Assembly (NCBI RefSeq): GCF_021442325.1
Contig: NZ_CP087879.1
Coordinates: forward strand, 2,418,001 to 2,482,000
Source: Agromyces marinus
GTDB taxonomy: Bacteria > Actinomycetota > Actinomycetes > Actinomycetales > Microbacteriaceae
Direction of reading: 5' to 3'
Length of the DNA stretch: 64,000 bases
Positions 9,227 through 18,316 of this stretch are shown here, piece by piece. The notes below the pieces were generated by a model that was given only the letters and a program-made list of their open reading frames with translations, was not told where the DNA came from and did not search any database. Positions within the stretch are counted from its first letter, which is position 1. Each line of letters opens with the position of its first letter. Position numbers and translations under genes: made by a program.

Positions 9227-9233
9227 CGCTCGA

Positions 9234-11042
9234 TCAGACCAGCGAGTCCCGCCAGGCCGCGTGCAGCGCCGCGAACCGGCCCGTACCCGAGATGAGCTCC
9301 TCGGGCGAGCCGTCCTCGACGATGCGGCCGTGCTCCATCACGAGCACGCGGTCCGCGATCGCGACGGTCGACAGGCGGTGCGCGATGATGACCGCGGTCC
9401 GGTCGGCGAGCAGCGTCTGCAGGCCCTCCTGCACGGCGCGTTCGCTCGGGATGTCGAGCGAACTGGTCGCCTCGTCGAGGATGAGCACGGCCGGGTCGGC
9501 GAGGAACGCGCGCGCGAACGAGATCAACTGCCGCTGGCCGGCCGAGACCCGCCCGCCGCGCTTGTTGACGTCGGTGTCGTAGCCGTTCGGCAGGCCCTCG
9601 ATGAACTCGTGCGCACCGACCGCCTTCGCCGCCGCCACGATCTCGTCGAAGGATGCATCGGGCTTCCCGAGCGCGATGTTGTCGGCGACCGAGCCCGAGA
9701 ACAGGTACGCCTCCTGTGTCACCATGACGATCGCCCGGCGCAGGTCCTTCGGGTGCAGCCGTCGCAGGTCGACGCCGTCGAGTTCGACGACCCCGTCGCT
9801 CGGGTCGTAGAAGCGCGAGATGAGCTTCGCGAGCGTCGACTTGCCCGCCCCGGTGGAGCCGACGAGCGCGACCGTCTGGCCGGCGGGGATGTCGAGGTCG
9901 AACCGCGGCAGCACGACGCGGTCGGCGGTGTAGGCGAACTCGACCGAGTCGAACCGCACCCGGCCGTCGGCGTTCCACAGGTCGACCGGCTTCGCCGGGT
10001 CGGGCACGCTCGGCTCCTCCTCGAGCACGCCCGAGATCTTCTCCAGGGCCGACGCAGCCGACTGGTAGGAGTTGTAGAACATCGACAGCTCCTCCATCGG
10101 GTCGAAGAAGCGCTTCGTGTAGAGCACCGCGGCCAGCAGCACGCCGACCTCGAGCGCGCCGTCGGCGACGCGGAACCCACCGACGAGCAGCACGGCAGCC
10201 ACCGCGACGTACCCGAGGAAGGCGAGCGACGGGTTGTAGACCGCGAAGAGGCCCAGGGCGCGCGCGTTGACGTCGCGGTAGTCCTCGACGAGCTCGCCGA
10301 ACACGCGCTCCCCGCGCCGCTCGGTGCGGAACGCCTGGACCGCACGGATGCCGGTCATGGTCTCGACGAACTGCACGATCAGCTTGGCGCTGGCGACCCG
10401 CGACCTGCGGAACAGCCGCTGCGAGCGCACCTGGAACCACCGCGTGAGCAGTGCGAGCGGCAGGATCGTGCCGAGCAGCAGCAGGCCCGAGTACCAGTCG
10501 AGCCAGACGAGCGCGATCGCGGTGAAGAGCATGTAGAGCACACCCTGCACGAGCTGGTTGATGCCCTCGTCCATGAGTTCCCGGATCGAGTCGAGGTCGC
10601 TCGTCTGGCGCGAGATGATGCGCCCGGACGTGTACGACTCGTGGAACTCGAGCGAGAGCTTCTGCGTGTGCAGGAACACCCGCGTCCGCAGGTCGATGAG
10701 CACGGCCTGGCTGGTGCGGGCGACGAGCCTGATGTACCACGCCATGAGGAAGGCCGCGACCGTGCCGGTGACCAGGTACGCCAGGCCGGCGAGCCCGATC
10801 GGCATCCAGTCCTGCGCGATCAGGGCCGGCAGGCCCTGGTCGATCCCGTAGGCGATGATCGCGGGCCCGGCGACCTGGGCGCCCGTCGAGACGACCACGA
10901 CCGCCATCGTGAGCAGCAGCTGCGGGCGCAGCGGGCGCAGCAGCGAGCCGAGCAGGCGGCTGCTGCGTCGGCGGATCCAACGCGACTCGGCCTTGGTGTA
11001 CTCGTCGCGTTCCTCGCCGCGGACTCCGGTCACGGTGTTCAT
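9234..11042 (-). CDS. Heterodimeric ABC exporter subunit 2 (membrane + ATPase)
   Basis: 602-residue half transporter: type IV exporter membrane domain with six helices (about residues 35-330), then the nucleotide-binding domain. Walker A is [10 protein letters not shown], Walker [12 protein letters not shown] with a normal catalytic glutamate, and the H-loop IIAHRLSTV. The signature is degenerate (RVSAGQRQL instead of LSGGQ). The partner upstream shows the opposite pattern, so the pair builds one canonical and one degenerate ATP site, as in LmrCD, BmrCD and TM287/288 multidrug exporters. It overlaps the upstream gene by 4 bp (ATGA). AGGAGG lies seven bases before the start. Lipid or drug export is possible; the substrate is not shown. 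Confidence 0.9.
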   Translation of the reverse strand: MNTVTGVRGEERDEYTKAESRWIRRRSSRLLGSLLRPLRPQLLLTMAVVVVSTGAQVAGPAIIAYGIDQGLPALIAQDWMPIGLAGLAYLVTGTVAAFLMAWYIRLVARTSQAVLIDLRTRVFLHTQKLSLEFHESYTSGRIISRQTSDLDSIRELMDEGINQLVQGVLYMLFTAIALVWLDWYSGLLLLGTILPLALLTRWFQVRSQRLFRRSRVASAKLIVQFVETMTGIRAVQAFRTERRGERVFGELVEDYRDVNARALGLFAVYNPSLAFLGYVAVAAVLLVGGFRVADGALEVGVLLAAVLYTKRFFDPMEELSMFYNSYQSAASALEKISGVLEEEPSVPDPAKPVDLWNADGRVRFDSVEFAYTADRVVLPRFDLDIPAGQTVALVGSTGAGKSTLAKLISRFYDPSDGVVELDGVDLRRLHPKDLRRAIVMVTQEAYLFSGSVADNIALGKPDASFDEIVAAAKAVGAHEFIEGLPNGYDTDVNKRGGRVSAGQRQLISFARAFLADPAVLILDEATSSLDIPSERAVQEGLQTLLADRTAVIIAHRLSTVAIADRVLVMEHGRIVEDGSPEELISGTGRFAALHAAWRDSLV

Positions 11043-12937
11043 CGGACCGCCTCCTCTCCCTGGGGTGCGGGCAGTTCGTCGTCGATGAGACCGCGCGTCT
11101 CCGTCCGCGCACGGCGCTCCTCGTCCTCGAGGCTCGAGAGCACGAACCGGTAGTGCTCGGATTCGCGCAGCAGCTCGGAGTGGGTGCCGACGGCGGTGAT
11201 CCGCCCGCCCTCGAGCAGCGCGACGCGGTCGGCGAGCATGACGGTCGAGGGCCGGTGCGCGACGATGAGCGCGGTCGTGGATGCCAGCACGCTGCGCAGC
11301 TCAGCCTCGACCTTCGCCTCGGTCGCGACGTCGAGTGCCGACAGCGGGTCGTCGAGCACGAGCACCGCCGGGGCGGCGGCGACCGCGCGGGCGAGCGCCA
11401 ATCGTTGCCGCTGCCCGCCCGAGAGGCTCATGCCCTCTTCGCCGACGGTCGTGTCGACGCCGTCGGGCAACCCGTAGGCGAACCCCGCCTGCGCGATGCG
11501 CAGCGCCTCGTCGAGTACGCGGGTCGCCTCGGCTGCGACGGCGGGGTCGGATGCCGCGTCGCCTGTGAGCTCCGGGCGCCCGAGCAGCACGTTCTCGCGG
11601 ACCGACGCCGAGAACAGCGTCGCGTCCTCGAACGCCATCGCGATGTGGCGACGCAGTTCCTCGCGATCGAGCGCGCGGACGTCGACGCCGTCGAGTTCGA
11701 CCGAGCCCGAGGTCACGTCGTAGAGCCGCGTGGTCAGGGCGGTCATCGTCGTCTTGCCGCACCCGGTGAGGCCGACCAGCGCCATCGTCTCGCCGGGCTC
11801 GAGCACGAGGTCGACGCCGTCGAGCAGGTCGCCGAATCGCTCGGGCGAGTCCTGGTAGCGGAAGTGGACGCCGCGGAAGGCGAGCTCGCCGCGCGGCCGT
11901 TCGAGGGAGACCGGGTGCTCCGGGTCGGTGATCTCGTTCTCGGAGTCCATGATGTCGAAGTACCGGTCGGTGGCGGTGCGCGCGTCGAGCGAGAACGCGA
12001 GCAGGAAGCCGATGGACTCGATCGGCCAGGCGAGCACGGCCGCCGTGGCGAAGAACGCGACGAGCTGGCCGACGCTCATCTGCCCCTGGGCCGCGAGTGC
12101 GACGCCGAGCACGAGGCAGATCGCGAGCGCGACCGCAGGGACGATGAGGATCCAGGCCCAGATGCCGGAGTCGAGCCGGGCCTTCTCGATCTCGGTCGAG
12201 CGCAGCTGCTCGGCGCGCGCGCGGAACGAGCTGAGCGCATGCGCGCCGCGCCCGAAGGCCTTGAGCACGCGGATGCCGTGCACCGACTCCTCGACGGCGG
12301 TCGCCAGGTCTCCGGACTGGTCCTGGCTGCGGCGGGACACCTCGGAGTATCGCCCTTCGAAGCGGTAGCCGACGATCCAGAGCGGGATGGAGCAGACGAG
12401 GAACACGAGGCCGAGCATCCAGTTCATCGAGATGAGGATGACGGCGCCGATGATGCTCACGAGCAGGTTGCCGATGAGCAGGACGAGGCCGAAGGCGAGC
12501 CAGCGTCGGATGAGCCCGAGGTCGCTGACGGCTCGCGAGAGCAGTTGGCCGCTCGGCCACCGGTCGTGGAAGCTGACCGGCAGGTCCTGCAGCTTGGCGT
12601 AGAGCGCGTCGCGCATGCGCGCCTCGACCCGCGTGGTCGGGCCGATCACGAGCCAGCGGCGCAGGGCGAACATGGCGGCCTCGGCCGTACCGAGCGCGAG
12701 GACGAGCAAGGAGAGCGGGAGGACCGCGGCCCGGTCGCCGCTCGCGAGCGGGCCGTCGACGATGGCTTCGAAGACGCGCGGGATGGTGAGCGCGATCGAC
12801 TGCGCCACGAGGTACGCGAACATGCTCGCGATGATCATGGGCATCGCGGGCCCGACGTAGGCGCGCAGGCGCAGCAGCGCGCGCACGGTTCCGCGCCGGG
12901 GTCGAGGCGGGTGGAGCGTGGGATCGGTGGCGGTCAC
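11039..12937 (-). CDS. Heterodimeric ABC exporter subunit 1 (membrane + ATPase)
   Basis: 632-residue half transporter with six membrane helices (about residues 30-330) and an ATPase domain. Walker A is [10 protein letters not shown], the signature a canonical [14 protein letters not shown], and the H-loop IVAHRPSTV. Walker B reads [11 protein letters not shown], with aspartate where the catalytic glutamate should be, so its own site is the degenerate one. GTG at 12937 has GGAAGGAA seven bases upstream. A 151-base leader containing GC-rich hairpins separates it from a 29-codon ORF with a very strong ribosome binding site, an arrangement like the bmrB leader that controls bmrCD in Bacillus subtilis. 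Confidence 0.9.
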   Translation of the reverse strand: MTATDPTLHPPRPRRGTVRALLRLRAYVGPAMPMIIASMFAYLVAQSIALTIPRVFEAIVDGPLASGDRAAVLPLSLLVLALGTAEAAMFALRRWLVIGPTTRVEARMRDALYAKLQDLPVSFHDRWPSGQLLSRAVSDLGLIRRWLAFGLVLLIGNLLVSIIGAVILISMNWMLGLVFLVCSIPLWIVGYRFEGRYSEVSRRSQDQSGDLATAVEESVHGIRVLKAFGRGAHALSSFRARAEQLRSTEIEKARLDSGIWAWILIVPAVALAICLVLGVALAAQGQMSVGQLVAFFATAAVLAWPIESIGFLLAFSLDARTATDRYFDIMDSENEITDPEHPVSLERPRGELAFRGVHFRYQDSPERFGDLLDGVDLVLEPGETMALVGLTGCGKTTMTALTTRLYDVTSGSVELDGVDVRALDREELRRHIAMAFEDATLFSASVRENVLLGRPELTGDAASDPAVAAEATRVLDEALRIAQAGFAYGLPDGVDTTVGEEGMSLSGGQRQRLALARAVAAAPAVLVLDDPLSALDVATEAKVEAELRSVLASTTALIVAHRPSTVMLADRVALLEGGRITAVGTHSELLRESEHYRFVLSSLEDEERRARTETRGLIDDELPAPQGEEAVR

Positions 12938-13006
12938 GCCGTGGTTCCTTCCGGGAGTGCGCGACGGGGCGCAGGACTGCGGACCGTCGTCGGGAGAACG
13001 CGAGGG

Positions 13007-13049
13007 GCGCGCTCGTCGGCGCGCGGAGCGCGGAGCGTGGGGCTCCGCG
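13007..13049 (-). promoter_or_regulatory. Hairpins in the leader of the exporter operon (possible attenuator)
   Basis: Two GC-rich stems lie between the leader ORF and the exporter start: an 8-bp perfect stem (13029-13036 with 13042-13049) and a 6-bp GCGCGC stem (13007-13012 with 13019-13024). Parts of their arms can also pair with each other. They could be terminator and antiterminator; there is no U-run, so this is inference. Confidence 0.4.
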
Positions 13050-13088
13050 GAGAGATGCCGGATCGAGCCGGCGGACGGGACTTCGGCG

Positions 13089-13178
13089 CTAGTGCCGGGT
13101 CGCCGTGGCGGGCGCGTACGGCGGGACGAGCGCACCGAACGCCGCGACCGAATCGGCGGTGATACCGGTGTTCTGCAT
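13089..13178 (-). CDS. Leader peptide ORF upstream of the ABC exporter
   Basis: A 29-codon ORF starting [14 protein letters not shown] and ending PATATRH, stopped by TAG. It has an almost perfect Shine-Dalgarno sequence (TAGGAGGA, five bases before ATG), much better than most genes here. It includes a Val-Pro-Pro-Tyr stretch; consecutive prolines slow ribosomes. It is in a different frame from the exporter and ends 151 bases before it. The likely role is a translated sensor for ribosome-mediated attenuation, by analogy with BmrB. A small functional peptide or a RiPP precursor is less likely, because no modification enzyme is nearby. Confidence 0.5.
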   Translation of the reverse strand: MQNTGITADSVAAFGALVPPYAPATATRH

Positions 13179-13366
13179 GTCGTCCTCCTACGTCGCGATC
13201 ACAACCCGAGGCCGGCGGATCGTGTCCGCGCGGCCAGCCCTACAGCTTATTCCTGCGAGGACGCGTCTCGCAAGCCCGACACCACGGAGTACGCTGTCCG
13301 GATTCCGGCTCGCGCGGACGCGATCGCTTCACCGCGGGCCCGGCCCGGACACCCCGAGGAGGTCGC

Positions 13367-16300
13367 GTGGATGCGGCGCGCGCACTGGCGACGCGCTCGC
13401 GCGCGCGTGCGGGCGTGCTCGGGGGAATGCCGTCGTCGTCCTCCTGCTGACCGGCTTCCTCGGTACCGTGCTGGGCGTGCTGTCGTCGGCGCCCGCCTCG
13501 GGCGCTCGCAGCGCCATCGCCGCGGCCGGCGGCGCCGACGGCGCACTGCGCTGGCAGACCCCGCTCTCCGACGACGCCGGTGCCCAAGCGGATGCCGCGA
13601 CGTCGGTGCTCGACCGATTCGTCGCGTCGCACGGCGCGACGTGGACCCGCACGGTCGTCACCCGCCCGGTGGATCGACACGTCGGACCGGACGCCGAACC
13701 CGCCGACCCCGTCGTTCTCATGGCCAACCCCGCTGCGCCCGCTCGATCGATCCTGGTCGACGGCACGTGGCCCGATGTCCCGGCCGCCGCGGGGGACGCT
13801 GCGGCGGTCGGCGCCGTTCCCGGAGCACTGCACGCGGACGCCGCGGCCGGGGCCGGGGTCGGGCCGGGAGACGTGCTCGAGCTCGACGGCATCCGGTGGT
13901 CGTCGTCGGAACCTGGGAAGCCACGGACCCGCGCGATCCCGCCTGGGCCGGTGACGCGATGATCGCCACGGGCACCGCGGACGGCGCGATCGGTCCGCTT
14001 CTGGTCGACGAGCCCGCACTGGTCGGAGCCGGCGCCCCGGCCACCGCTCGCTGGACCGCGACGGCGGGCTCCGCGGACGCCGACCCGGCGGAACTCTCCG
14101 CGCTGCGCGCGGACCTCCCGAGGGTCTCCCCCGCGCTCCGGAACGATCCCGCGTTCGACGCGCAGGGCCTCGTCGAGTCCGGTGGCCTGCCCGGCACGCT
14201 CGACCGCGTGGTCGGGGGCTCGAGGCGGCGGTCTCGCTCGCTCCGATGCCGATCCTGCTGCTCGGCGCCGCAGGACTCCTCGCACTCGTCCGCCTGGCCT
14301 CGCTGCTCGCCGTGCAGCGGCGTCGCGAGCACGTCCTGATGCTCGCGCGCGGCGCATCGGCGACGTCGCTCGCCCGCTCGGCCGCGATCGAGGGGTTCGC
14401 GGTCGCCGTTCCGGCGGCACTGGTCGGAGGCGGACTCGCGTTCCCGGCGCTCGCGACGCTCGCCCCGTCCACGCCGGCGGCAGTTCCTCGGCATCAGCGG
14501 CGGCCGCCGTGCTCGCGACCGTCCTGGCGCTCGCCGGCACGACGTGGGCCGACGCCCGGAGGCCGGTGGTGCGCGGCGCCGCCGACGAGACCGGGCGCGC
14601 GCGCCGGACCGTCGGTGCGGGCGTGCTCGTGGTGCTGGTCGTGCTCGCAGGTATCTCGCTTCAGCAGTTCCGACTCGCCGCCGCGTCGGCCTCGCCGTCA
14701 TCCGGAGTCGGCCTGGACCCGATCGCGGCGCTCTCCCCCGTGCTCACCCTGCTCGCACTCGCGGTCGCCGGCGTGGCCCTGACCGGACCCGTCATGCGGG
14801 TCCTCGAACGTCGCACGTCCGCCGGCGCCGGCCTCGTCCCGTCCCGCCCGTCACGGCAGCTCGCGCGCAGGGCCCCCGTCTACGCCTCGGCGCTGCTGGT
14901 GCTCGCGTTCGCCACCGGCGGGCTCGTGCTCGCCGCATCGGTCGACGGCTCCTGGCGAGCGATCGACGGCGCAGCGGCCGCCGCCGCGGTCGGCGGCGAC
15001 GCGCGCGTCGCCGTCGACGGCCCCGCGGTCACGGACGACCGTGCGGTCGGAACGGCCTCGGCGTCCACGACCGCGGATCCCGACGGCGCAGCGGCCGCCG
15101 CCCGTGTTCCGCGGCGAGGCGCGCATCGGTTCCGAGCCCGTCGACGTGCTGGCCATCCCGGTGGGCGATCTCCCGGCGGCCGCGCCCGGAGCGGGATCCG
15201 TGCTCAGCGCGGCGGTCCTCGATGCGCTCGGCGACGGCCCTCGCGGTGCGGCGCTCGAGGCGGGCCACCCGGTGCGCCTCGAGGTGTCGGTGACCGACCC
15301 GTCCGGTCCACGGCCCGGGCCGGCCCCGGCACGGCTGCACCCGCCGCGTCGCTGACGGTCTGGGTGCAGGGACCCGACGGTGTCGCGGTGCGGCACTCCG
15401 CGGGCGAGGTCGCACCCGGCGCGCCCACGACGGTCGAGACCTCGGCCATCCCGACCCCGGGCACGACGTTGCTCGGCGTCGAGGCGCAGCTGATCGGCAC
15501 CGGCACCCTCGGGGTCGACGTCTCGATCGTCGGCACCGGTCTCGCTGGGACGGTCGAGGTGACCAGCCGCGAGCCGTCGGCGCGGGTGCCCGCGGTCGCC
15601 GCGGGCACTCCGCTGCCCGTGCTCGTCGACCGGCGACTTTCCGATCGCATCGCCGCCGTCCCGGGCGACGAGTTCGAGGTGCGCCTGCGGACCGGCGGCG
15701 CCGAGGCGACCGCACGGGTCGTCGTCGTCGTCGACGTCGTCCCGGCCGTGGAGCCCGGGGTCCTCATCGACCTCGGCGCGCTGACCGCGGCCGCGTTCGC
15801 AGACGGCGCCGGCGTGCCGGAGCCCACCGAGGTGTGGCTGTCGGGCGAGCGCGCCTCCGACGCCGCGAACGCGCTCGCCGGCACGCCCGGGTTCGGGACC
15901 GCGGTGCAGTCGCGCGACGCGGCATCCGGTTCCGACATCGTGCAGTCGGCCGTCACTGCGGTGTGGCTCGGGGCGATCGGCGCGGCGTTGTTCGCGCTCG
16001 TGGCGCTCGCCGGACTGGCGTCGGCTTCGGCGAGCACCCGTTCCGGCGAGGTCGCGGTCCTCCGGGCACTCGGTGCGACCGCCCGCATGCAGTCGCACGC
16101 TCGCAGGGACGAGCTCGTCGGACTCTCGGCGACCGCCGTCGTACTCGGCACGGCGATCGGCCTGCTCGTCGCGTGGCTCACCTCTGCCGACCTCGCACTC
16201 GCCGCGACACCCGACGCCGCGGCCGGGCTCGACGCCGTGCTCTCGCCGGCGTGGGTTCCGCTCGCCGTCGCGCTCGCCGGCCTCGCCGCCGGGTGTCTCA

Positions 16301-16374
16301 TCATCGCGAGCGACGCCGCGCGCTCGGCCGCCGCACGCGCGTCGACCGCATTGCCCGGACAGGACGACGACTGA
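13367..16374 (+). pseudogene. FtsX-like ABC permease, multiply frameshifted
   Basis: Remnant of a ~1000-residue FtsX/MacB-type permease. It starts at GTG 13367 behind GAGGAGG, but the protein must be read through six frame changes: near 13428, 13905, 14215, 14485, 15095 and 15345. Recognisable pieces are an N-terminal membrane anchor (NAVVVLLLTGFLGTVLG), a first permease core (LLGAAGLLALVRLASLLAV and the following ~300 residues) and the C-terminal FtsX core (AALFALVALAGLASASAS, RSGEVAVLRALGATARM) ending GQDDD. Neighbouring genes are intact, which argues for real decay rather than poor sequence. No partner ATPase gene is adjacent. In family terms, such permeases export peptides or lipoproteins with a separate ATPase. 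Confidence 0.8.
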
Positions 16375-18316
16375 CCCGATCGCGCACCGGCTCGGCTGGA
16401 CTCCTGCTGCGACAGGTCGCCGCAGCGCCTCTGCCGTCGGTCCTGCTCGCCGCGCTCGTCTGCGTGGCCGCGCTGCTCGCGGTCGCAGCACCGCGTGCCG
16501 TCGCCGCCGTCCACACGCAGGCCCTGGCCGAACGCCTCGCCGAGCATCCGGCGTCGGAGCTCGACCTGACCACGACGACCCGCTTCGGCCCGGACCCCGG
16601 CCCGTCGACCCGCGGAACGACACTCCCAGACGACGTCGAGGCCGTCTGGGGCGGGCAGGAGGAGCGGATGGCCGACATCCGGGCCCTGCTCCCCGAGCCG
16701 CTTCGCGGTGCCACCGGCGACCCGATCTCGGTCGCCGTCGCCGGCCCGGTGAAGGCGAGCATCCCGAGTGCCGGGCCGGGCTCGCCGGTGTACCGCATCC
16801 AGCCCGGGTTCGATCCGCGCATGCGCGACCACCTCGAGCTCGTGGAGGGCGCCTGGCCGGCGCCGCTTCCCGGCCCGGTCCAGCAGTCGTTCGACGGGCC
16901 GATCGAGATCGTGCTCGCCGAATCCGCGGCGGGGTCGCTCGACTGGAGGCCCGGTGAGGTGCGCGTCGCGGAGTACCCGAACGGGGCACTCGACGTCCGG
17001 CTCTCGGGCACGGTGCGCGCCGCCGACGCGGACGACGGATTCTGGACGCACCTGCCCACCGCCCTGCGCGCGTCGGTCGTCGACAACGGCATCTCGCCGC
17101 CCGAGTACACCGCCGTCGCCTGGTTCGATCCGGCGTCCTGGCCGGCGTTCGCGCCGCAGGCGCTCGCGCTCGAGATGAGCGCATGGATCCCGATCGACAC
17201 CCGGGCCGTGACCGCTGAGGACGCACCCGAGCTCGCGACGCAGCTCGGCGAGGTCGCGAGCGCCTCGTTCGCGCTCGGGCGCGGACAGTGGATCGAGGTC
17301 GAGCTGCCGGACGCGCCGCCCGGCTCCTTCCAGCCGTACGCGGCGATCGCGACCGTCGGCCAGGTCGCGTTCTCGAGCGGCATGCGCGACACCCTCGATG
17401 CTGCGGTCGCATCCGCGGCCGCGGTCGACGCCGTGCTCGCCATGATCGCGTCGGGTCCGATCGGCGTTGCGATCGCGGTCGTCGTCCTCGGCGCACGGGT
17501 CGTCTTCGAACGTCGGCGCGGAGGCCTCGAGCTGGCGGCCGCCCGCGGCGCCTCGCCCGCCAGGCTGCGCGGCGGCCTGCTCGCGGAGGGGCTCGCGGTC
17601 GGTATCCCCGCGTCAGGGATCGGGGCACTGCTCGCGGTGTCGGCCACCCCCGGCGCCTCGGGGGAGCACGGGTGGTGGATCGCCGTGCTGTTCGCCCTCG
17701 CACCGGCCGCGCTCCTCGTCGCTCGCGCGTCAGAACTCAGCCCGCTCCGGCGAGCGCGGGCCGACCTCGACGCTTCGGGCGGGCGGATCCGGGTCGTCGT
17801 CGAGGCGATCGTCATCCTGGTGGCGGCCGCCTCGTGCGCCCTCCTCCTGCAGCGTGCGGCGTCGGGCGCGGCGCCCACCGGCATCGATCCGCTGACCGCG
17901 GCCGCGCCCCTGCTGCTCGCCCTCGCGGCATGCGTGCTCGTGCTGCGGGCCTACCCGATCCCGCTGACGTTCCTCGTCGGGCGCATGGCGCGGCGCACCG
18001 GCCTCGTGCCGTTCCTCGGCGCGGCGCGAGCGCTGCGCGATCCGGCAGCGGGACTCGTGCCGGTGCTCGCCGTCGTGGTTGGCACGTCGGTCGCGGTCGC
18101 ATCGACCGTGGTGCTCTCCACGCTCGACCACGGGATCCGGGCCACGAGCGAGCATCGCATCGGCGCCGATGTCGTGATCGCCGGCGGGCCGCTCACCGGC
18201 GATCAACTCGAGGCGATGTCCGCAACCGACGGCGTGGCGGCGCTCGCGCCGGTCTACGCCACGACCCCCCGTCGTCGAACTCCACGACGGTCGCGCGCAG
18301 GTCGGCGCTCCCGCCG
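16371..18316 (+). pseudogene. Second FtsX-like permease, start lost and 3' end truncated
   Basis: It follows the first remnant with a former 4-bp overlap; the position of the expected start codon now reads CTG (CTGA, perhaps once ATGA or GTGA). About 630 codons are open: an N-terminal anchor (LPSVLLAALVCVAALLAVAA), a large extracellular domain, and a first permease core (FERRRGGLELAAARGASPARL and later helices). A run of six C at 18265-18270 introduces a further frame change; after it, VVELHDGRAQVGA continues the protein in the next frame until 18316, where coding sequence of the convergent beta-helix gene begins. The C-terminal permease core is missing. Confidence 0.75.

Noticed and set aside
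5383-11112. Open reading frame of about 1900 codons on the minus strand opposite the patatin gene
   Set aside because: Composition is Arg/Pro/Gly-rich with no domains; it is the shadow of the real plus-strand patatin gene and the out-of-frame shadow of an exporter gene, a product of few stop codons at high GC.
13089-13178. RiPP (lasso or lanthipeptide) precursor
   Set aside because: No modification enzyme or leader-peptide motif nearby; the attenuator reading fits the exporter context better.
13367-16374. Programmed frameshifting as explanation for the broken FtsX-like gene
   Set aside because: Six changes in mixed directions, no slippery heptamers with downstream structure at each site, and a degraded companion gene; decay is simpler.
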